A stretch of 64,000 nucleotides of DNA from Williamsia faeni. Lineage in GTDB: Bacteria; Actinomycetota; Actinomycetes; Mycobacteriales; Mycobacteriaceae. A program made the translations under genes and the position numbers. The stretch covers positions 167,609 through 231,608 of the forward strand of contig QJJF01000008.1 of NCBI GenBank assembly GCA_003202005.1, read 5' to 3'. Positions 59,602-64,000 of the stretch are shown here, in pieces. The notes beneath the pieces were generated by a model. It was not told where the DNA came from. It searched no databases and saw only the letters and a program-made list of their open reading frames with translations. Position 1 is the first letter of the stretch. Every line of letters begins with the position of its first letter.

Positions 59602-62351
59602 CGATGGCGGCCGATGTGCAAGTGCCTCGATCGATCACTGTGCCGGATCTCTTGCAGGGCGAGTGGAGTTCGGTCGTGGTGTTGACCTATGGCGCGAACC
59701 TGGCTTTTCTCGAATCGCGACTGCTGGGTCAGCTTGCCCAGATTCCCCTTCGGGTGGTCTTGGCGGACCACAGTCGTCTGGCGGCGCGCCTTCAGGAAGC
59801 GGCCGACACCGGTCAACGGTTACGCAACGCCAACCGCACGTACCTCACCGGCCCGGTCCGTCACTCCCGGGCGGCACATGCAAAGGCCATTCTCCTGACC
59901 GGCGCGACGGAGGGGTTGCTCGTCGTCGGATCCGGCAATCTCAGTCAAGACGGATACGCTTCGCCGGGAGAAGTTTGGCACGTCTTCGCCTACACCGACC
60001 AACGCCGCCAACATCTACCCGAGTTCGTGACCGTGCGAGGCTTGATCGACGGCCTCGCGAAGCGCGGCGCACTCGACCCACCGACATCGCAGATGCTGAA
60101 AGCGGCCTGGTCCGGCGCTGCATGGCTGCCCGAATCCACCGAGATGCAAGGGTCTGTCCAACACAACCTCGACGTTTCGCTCATCGACCAGCTCGCCGCC
60201 AAGGTCCCGTGGAAAGTCAACCGGATGACCGTGTACGCGCCGTTTCACGATCCCGATTGTGCGGCGTTGTCCGGCCTGATCGAGCGGTTCAAACCACGGC
60301 GACTGCGCGTTCTGATCGCCCGGGACACGTCGGTCGACGCCGACCGACTGATTGCGGTCCTATCGAAAACGCCACAATCGCAGTGTTTGCAGGTCAAGGT
60401 TCGTGACGATCCCGGAATTTACCTGCACGCCAAGTGGGTTCACCTGGAAGGGGCGAAGCAGGAAGCCCTCCTCACCGGCTCCGCGAACCTGTCGCGTTCG
60501 GCGCTGCTCAGCCCTGCTGCACTCGGAAATGTCGAGTTGGGTGTTATCAGTCTGGGGGTTCGGAAAGCGTACGACCATCTCTATGCACCACTGGACCTGA
60601 CGGCGATCGAAAACCTTCACGAACTTGGTGTGAAGTTCAATTCCGAGCCAGAGCCGCCGCAGGACTCAACAGGTCCTATCCTCCTGTGGAGCCAGCTCGA
60701 TGGCACCACGCTCACCTTGATGTTCGACCGGCCCGTTAAGCCCAAGGTCCCTCTGACACTGGCCGGTCCTGAAGGCACTTTCACCGTGACCCGGATCAGG
60801 GCAGCGGGCACTGCCCTCGTGGTATCGCTGCGCCCCGACGACGCCGTAGTCCTCGCCGAGGGAGGCCCCATCCGGGTGTCCTTGGACGGCGAGGAGTCCG
60901 AATCCGCGGTCACCTGGCCATACCACTTGGATTTGTTATTGGGACGCCTCGAGCGCGCGACGAACCGGGATCTGCTGCCACAGATCGGAACTCTGCCCGA
61001 CGGTGATGCGGAACTCTTTGGGCTACTTCAACAACTCGAGGCGACCCTGATCTTTGACCCGGTTTCCGCGTGGCGCGTGGCCAAACCGGAAGTTCGAGAC
61101 GATTCAAATAATACGGACGAGCCCTCGCTCGGGTGGGAAGAACTCGACTGGGATCGAATCCGGCGAGATCCCCGGTACGGGGCCTACCAATTCCGCGGCC
61201 GGGGGCACTCGTCAGCCCCGACCGACATCGAGGTAATTCTCGCGGCGATCTCCGGAAAACTGGGTGAACTCGGCCCGTCCCTCTCCTCGAAAACAGTGAC
61301 GCCGCCGCCCGACACTGAGGAGACTCTCGCAGACCGAGGAGATAGCACCGCCACCGCCGAAGAAGATCCCGACGACGACGACTTCGATGACGAGTCGCTG
61401 CGACGCCGACGCCCGGTCACCACGAAAACCCGAATGGCGTTCAACCGCTTGGTAACCCGGTACGCCAACGCCACATCTGACAAGTCCTTCGTGGAGAAAC
61501 TTGGTCCAGTCTTAGCTGTGACGAATGCCGCGATCTTGAACCACCTGCTTCCGCAACTGCTGACCCGACGCATTGTTGATCCAGCAAAGGCGCTCAACGC
61601 TCAGATCGTCGCGTGGCAACTTTTGTGGGGACGCGCCGGCGAGCCCGGACTCCTAGACCAGCTCAAGGGAGAAGAACTCAAACAAGTTCTCCGCGTGCTC
61701 GAGGAGAACCGAACCCGCATAACGACATTGCGGGCACTGTCACAGGACGTCGACTACGTTGACTACGACATGTCACCTGAACTGCGAGCTGAATTCCGGG
61801 GATTTGCCGCCAGGCTCATCGTCGATCCGACGTTTGCTCTCGCCGCACCGCTGATTAGGAAGGCGGCGCCCCACCCTGACCAGGCGAGCGCACTCCTGCT
61901 CAACCTCGAAATACTTGCTGGTGAGCCGACCCGACAGGACATCGCGAATTCTGTCCTCGAACCGCTCGGAGCCACTTACCACGATGTGGAATGGGAACAG
62001 GGGGTCGTGCTCCGCACCGACCGGGAAACAGGCAAGAAATACGAGTACCACGTCGAAACCCTGGTCGTCACCCGTGCACTGGGCCACCTCGACCATGACG
62101 GCATCCGGGGTGCGCTGGAACGCTTCGCAGTTGCAACCTATCTCGCGGGCGAAGTGAAGGACTACTGGCGGATAAGGTTCGCCGGGAACGCACGCGACGT
62201 CGGGTATTGGGACGGGGCGCTCAGTAAGGGACTGACGGATGTAAATGACCGCGACCAGGACCTCGAGGAATTCGATCCGACGTGGCCGGAATGGCTGCAT
62301 CGGCTGGAGGAACTCCAAACGACGGCGCAGCACCGCGCGGTGTCCGCGTAG
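59598..62351 (+). CDS. Phospholipase D-like (double HxK) protein
   Basis: A 917-residue protein with two PLD-type half-sites. The first is SRAAHAKAILLTG...LLVVGSGNLSQDGY (~93-120), the second IYLHAKWVHLEG...ALLTGSANLSRSAL (~276-300). Each has the HxK and the downstream GS(G/A)N motif. PLD-fold enzymes of this kind act as nucleases in several defence systems. The following ~600 residues are unrecognised, with an acidic linker (EEDPDDDDFDDESL) near the middle. It starts at GTG 59598 (GGAG upstream) or ATG 59604. It is the last gene of the operon and the likely effector. Confidence 0.8.
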   Translation: MTMAADVQVPRSITVPDLLQGEWSSVVVLTYGANLAFLESRLLGQLAQIPLRVVLADHSRLAARLQEAADTGQRLRNANRTYLTGPVRHSRAAHAKAILLTGATEGLLVVGSGNLSQDGYASPGEVWHVFAYTDQRRQHLPEFVTVRGLIDGLAKRGALDPPTSQMLKAAWSGAAWLPESTEMQGSVQHNLDVSLIDQLAAKVPWKVNRMTVYAPFHDPDCAALSGLIERFKPRRLRVLIARDTSVDADRLIAVLSKTPQSQCLQVKVRDDPGIYLHAKWVHLEGAKQEALLTGSANLSRSALLSPAALGNVELGVISLGVRKAYDHLYAPLDLTAIENLHELGVKFNSEPEPPQDSTGPILLWSQLDGTTLTLMFDRPVKPKVPLTLAGPEGTFTVTRIRAAGTALVVSLRPDDAVVLAEGGPIRVSLDGEESESAVTWPYHLDLLLGRLERATNRDLLPQIGTLPDGDAELFGLLQQLEATLIFDPVSAWRVAKPEVRDDSNNTDEPSLGWEELDWDRIRRDPRYGAYQFRGRGHSSAPTDIEVILAAISGKLGELGPSLSSKTVTPPPDTEETLADRGDSTATAEEDPDDDDFDDESLRRRRPVTTKTRMAFNRLVTRYANATSDKSFVEKLGPVLAVTNAAILNHLLPQLLTRRIVDPAKALNAQIVAWQLLWGRAGEPGLLDQLKGEELKQVLRVLEENRTRITTLRALSQDVDYVDYDMSPELRAEFRGFAARLIVDPTFALAAPLIRKAAPHPDQASALLLNLEILAGEPTRQDIANSVLEPLGATYHDVEWEQGVVLRTDRETGKKYEYHVETLVVTRALGHLDHDGIRGALERFAVATYLAGEVKDYWRIRFAGNARDVGYWDGALSKGLTDVNDRDQDLEEFDPTWPEWLHRLEELQTTAQHRAVSA

Positions 62352-62409
62352 TAGAAAATCGGCGATCACCGTTAGGCAGTCTGCGATTACCCGGAGAGTC
62401 CGATAGTGG

Positions 62410-62592
62410 TTAGTCCATTATGGCCGCGTCCAGCGACTTGTCGTGCTCAACGGGACCGAGCATCCCGAATAGGGAATGCCGACGACGATCGTCGAAGAAG
62501 TCGATCCAACTAGTAACTGCAGCAACGAGTTCAGCTATCGCGACGGACGTGCAGGTAGGTGTTCTATGCCTGGCGGCTACGGGAAGGGTCAC
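62410..62592 (-). pseudogene. IS3-family transposase OrfB C-terminal remnant
   Basis: The minus strand ends with VAAVTSWIDFFDDRRRHSLF followed by GMLGPVEHD, the conserved C-terminus of IS3 OrfB (WIDFYNxRRRHSSLGxLxPVE). Upstream sequence does not continue the transposase, so only ~40 codons survive. It is unrelated in detail to the complete IS3 at 30934. Confidence 0.65.
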
Positions 62593-62829
62593 GGCAGCGG
62601 TATCGGTGCGAAGGCCGGTTCACGGCATCGCCGAGTTGCTCCAGACACGCGCGACCCCGCTATCCAGGGCCGCGTACTTCCACTGATTCTTCCTGTGTGA
62701 ACATCGAAAAGCTGGCCTTCCTCGCGCTGGTGAGTGGTCAGAGACCATCTGCATCGGGGACGGCCGCCCTTGTTGGCGGAGCCACACAAGTGAGCAGTTC
62801 AGTTAGTAGATCTGTGTCAATGGACATCT

Positions 62830-62908
62830 GAAACTGCCCGTGTGCGGACATGAAAACTGCCCGTAGGTGGCCAATAAGAACTGCCCGGTGGTGGGCATGA
62901 ATCTGCCC
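62830..62908. repeat. IS21 terminal multiple repeats (A-CTGCCC type)
   Basis: GAAACTGCCCG (62830), GAAAACTGCCCG (62852), AGAACTGCCCG (62877) and GAATCTGCCC (62899) recur at 22-25 bp spacing. IS21 ends typically carry such repeats as transposase binding sites. Confidence 0.75.
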
Positions 62909-62943
62909 ATGCGGCGGTGTCCGCCACCGGTAGGTCCGGGTGG

Positions 62944-63710
62944 TCAGTTCAAGGGTTTGACCCCCTGACCGTGCAGAGCTTGGGCCAGGCGGACTGAATC
63001 TCCGCTGGTCTGGCACAGGTGCGCGTGATGCAGCAGCCGGTCCACAGTCGCGGTGGCCAACGTTTTGGGCATCAACTCGTCAAAGCCGCTCGGATGTAGG
63101 TTTGAGGAGATCGCAACTGATCGGCGTTCGTACGCGGCTTCAACGATGCGGTAAAGCGCTTCGGCGGCATCGGCACCCACCGGGAGCAGCCCTACGTCAT
63201 CAACGACGATGAGCTCGGCCCGAACGACCTTGGCGACGGCTTTGCCCAGACGGAAGCGTCAGCACGGTGTGCGCGCACCAGTACGCCGAGCTGCTCGAGG
63301 GTGAACCACGCCACGGGCATCCCGGCTTCAATGACGTTGTGCCCCAGTGCTTTGAGGAAGGATGTCTTCCCGGTGCCCGCCGGCCCGCAGACCACCAGAT
63401 TCTCCCGGCGACCGACCCATTCTAGGGTGCGCAATGACTGTTGGGTGGGCAGCGGGATCGATGATGCGTTCTCATCCCACACATCGAAGGTTTTGCCGGT
63501 TGGGAACCGGGCTGCTTTGCGGCGGGCAGTGAGCATCGAGCGGGCCCGGCCGGCGGCTTCTTCAGTCAACAACGCTTTGACGACCTCGGCCGGATCCCAG
63601 CGTTGCGAGCGGGCGGTGGCCAGCACCTCGCCGGCCACTGCCCGTGCGTGTGGAAGTCGCAGTTGCCGCATCAGTTGTTCCACATCGGCGGGCAGGGTCG
63701 GAGTGCTCAT
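62944..63710 (-). pseudogene. istB: IS21 helper ATPase istB, frameshifted
   Basis: AAA+ helper ATPase of IS21 in two frames. The first part (from ATG 63710) holds the N-terminus (MRQLRLPHARAVAGEVLATA) and Walker A LVVCGPAGTGKTSFLKALGH. The phase breaks near 63258, and the second part (to 62944) holds RAELIVVDDVGLLPVGADAA (Walker B) and SVAISSNLHPSGFDELMPKT. Joined length (~255 residues) is normal. Its start overlaps the istA stop (ATGA). A real lesion or a sequencing error would look the same. Confidence 0.8.
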
Positions 63711-64000
63711 GCGATGTCCTCTTCGTTCACATCGGAGTTGTTCAGGCCGAACAGATTCCACCCGCTGGTCCCTTGAGCCAGGGAGGTGTCTTCGGAGGCA
63801 CCGTGTCGGGTCAGGTCCATGCCTTTGCTGGCCAGGATCGAATCGAGATCGCCGGTGGCGAACCGGCCGTGCACCGCGGCGTGACCCAACGCCCAATCCA
63901 CGTCCGCGCGGCTGCTGAGCGTCGATAGGTCCACGGCGTGGGTCATCTTCTGAAAGATCCGTTCGGTACCGACCGCGGCGGCTTCCTTGACCCACACCGC
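63707..64000 (-). CDS. IS21 transposase istA, C-terminal part
   Basis: The last ~97 residues of IstA, open at the window edge: EAAAVGTERIFQKMTHAVDL, TLSSRADVDWALGHAAVHGR and FATGDLDSILASKG. This matches the usual IstA C-terminus. Couples to istB through ATGA. Confidence 0.7.
   Translation of the reverse strand, partial: AVWVKEAAAVGTERIFQKMTHAVDLSTLSSRADVDWALGHAAVHGRFATGDLDSILASKGMDLTRHGASEDTSLAQGTSGWNLFGLNNSDVNEEDIA

Larger units (their letters stand above)
62815..64000 (-). mobile_element. IS21-family element, 3' part (continues past window end)
   Basis: Contains the end of istA, a frameshifted istB and the terminal repeat region. The outer end is placed at TGTCAATGG (62815), consistent with the TGT start of IS21 elements. 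The other end lies beyond 64000. Confidence 0.75.

Noticed and set aside
51255..62351. DISARM, Druantia, Dpd or Mokosh as the identity of the operon
   Set aside because: Shared elements (SNF2 helicase, PLD) exist, but DrmA/DrmB, methylase, deazapurine-modification genes or the Mokosh two-gene layout are absent, and a sacsin-like GHKL protein is present.
1..64000. CRISPR array
   Set aside because: No regularly spaced 24-37-bp repeat with unique spacers was seen. The short repeats present are IS ends, coding repeats or att-type repeats.

Overview
The window comes from a high-GC actinobacterium of the Mycobacteriales, most likely Mycolicibacterium, Gordonia or Rhodococcus. Support comes from the hsa/ksh/kstD-type steroid genes, a REP13E12-type HNH gene, a DUF1918 protein and a secreted protein with a mycobacterial-style VCBS/Ig-like domain. 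It has two halves: a steroid catabolic cluster (about 1-16.7 kb) and a mosaic genomic island (about 21.3 kb to beyond the right edge) carrying restriction and candidate antiphage genes.

Region 1 (1-16.7 kb). A partial KstR-like TetR regulator is divergent from a 3-ketosteroid dehydrogenase (KstD). Next come an HsaA-type hydroxylase, the Rieske oxygenase KshA with a small overlapping Cys-rich protein, and an SDR that ends at a strong bidirectional terminator. A minus-strand operon follows: HsaD-like hydrolase, KstD-like flavoprotein, a second HsaA-like hydroxylase and HsaC-like extradiol dioxygenase. It is divergent from an HsaB-like flavin reductase. Together these cover 1-dehydrogenation, 9alpha-hydroxylation, A-ring hydroxylation, meta-cleavage and C-C hydrolysis of the steroid nucleus. 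An IclR regulator is divergent from a second operon: a SnoaL-like protein, an SDR, a BaiE-like (bile acid 7alpha-dehydratase family) protein and an old-yellow-enzyme reductase. This suggests a branch for hydroxylated steroids such as bile acids. A palindrome, TCCCGCTGAGCGGGA, and three near-copies lie in the promoters around the IclR gene and look like its operator. The region closes with an alpha/beta hydrolase that lacks the nucleophilic serine.

Region 2 (16.9-21.2 kb). Two unrecognised genes, a DUF1918 gene and a DUF222/HNH (13E12-type) gene with a probable SOS box.

Region 3 (21.26-42.65 kb). A 42-bp fragment matching the 3' part of tRNA-Ala marks the left attachment site of the island. 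It is followed by a 29-bp sequence with two TGCGGACAAA units, repeated exactly at 42.62 kb. Between the copies lie a secreted M4-type metallopeptidase, a McrBC type IV restriction pair, a nucleotidyltransferase-like gene abutting an IS3-family element, and an 1845-residue ATPase coupled to a 387-residue partner. There are also several decayed fragments: two tyrosine recombinases, an acyl-CoA synthetase and a dienelactone hydrolase.

Region 4 (42.7-50.5 kb). Mostly unrecognised single genes, including a lipoprotein, a probable HEPN-domain protein, a DUF5677-like protein and a protein with an internal duplication.

Region 5 (50.8-62.35 kb). A tightly coupled plus-strand operon: a small protein, an SNF2-type helicase, a sacsin/Hsp90-like ATPase with a C-terminal HNH-like zinc motif, a small protein, an unknown 584-residue protein and a double-HxK phospholipase-D-like protein. 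It fits no defence system I can name and is the best candidate here for an undescribed system.

Region 6 (62.4-64 kb). An IS3 transposase remnant and the end of an IS21-family element with a frameshifted istB. No CRISPR array, rRNA or complete tRNA was seen.
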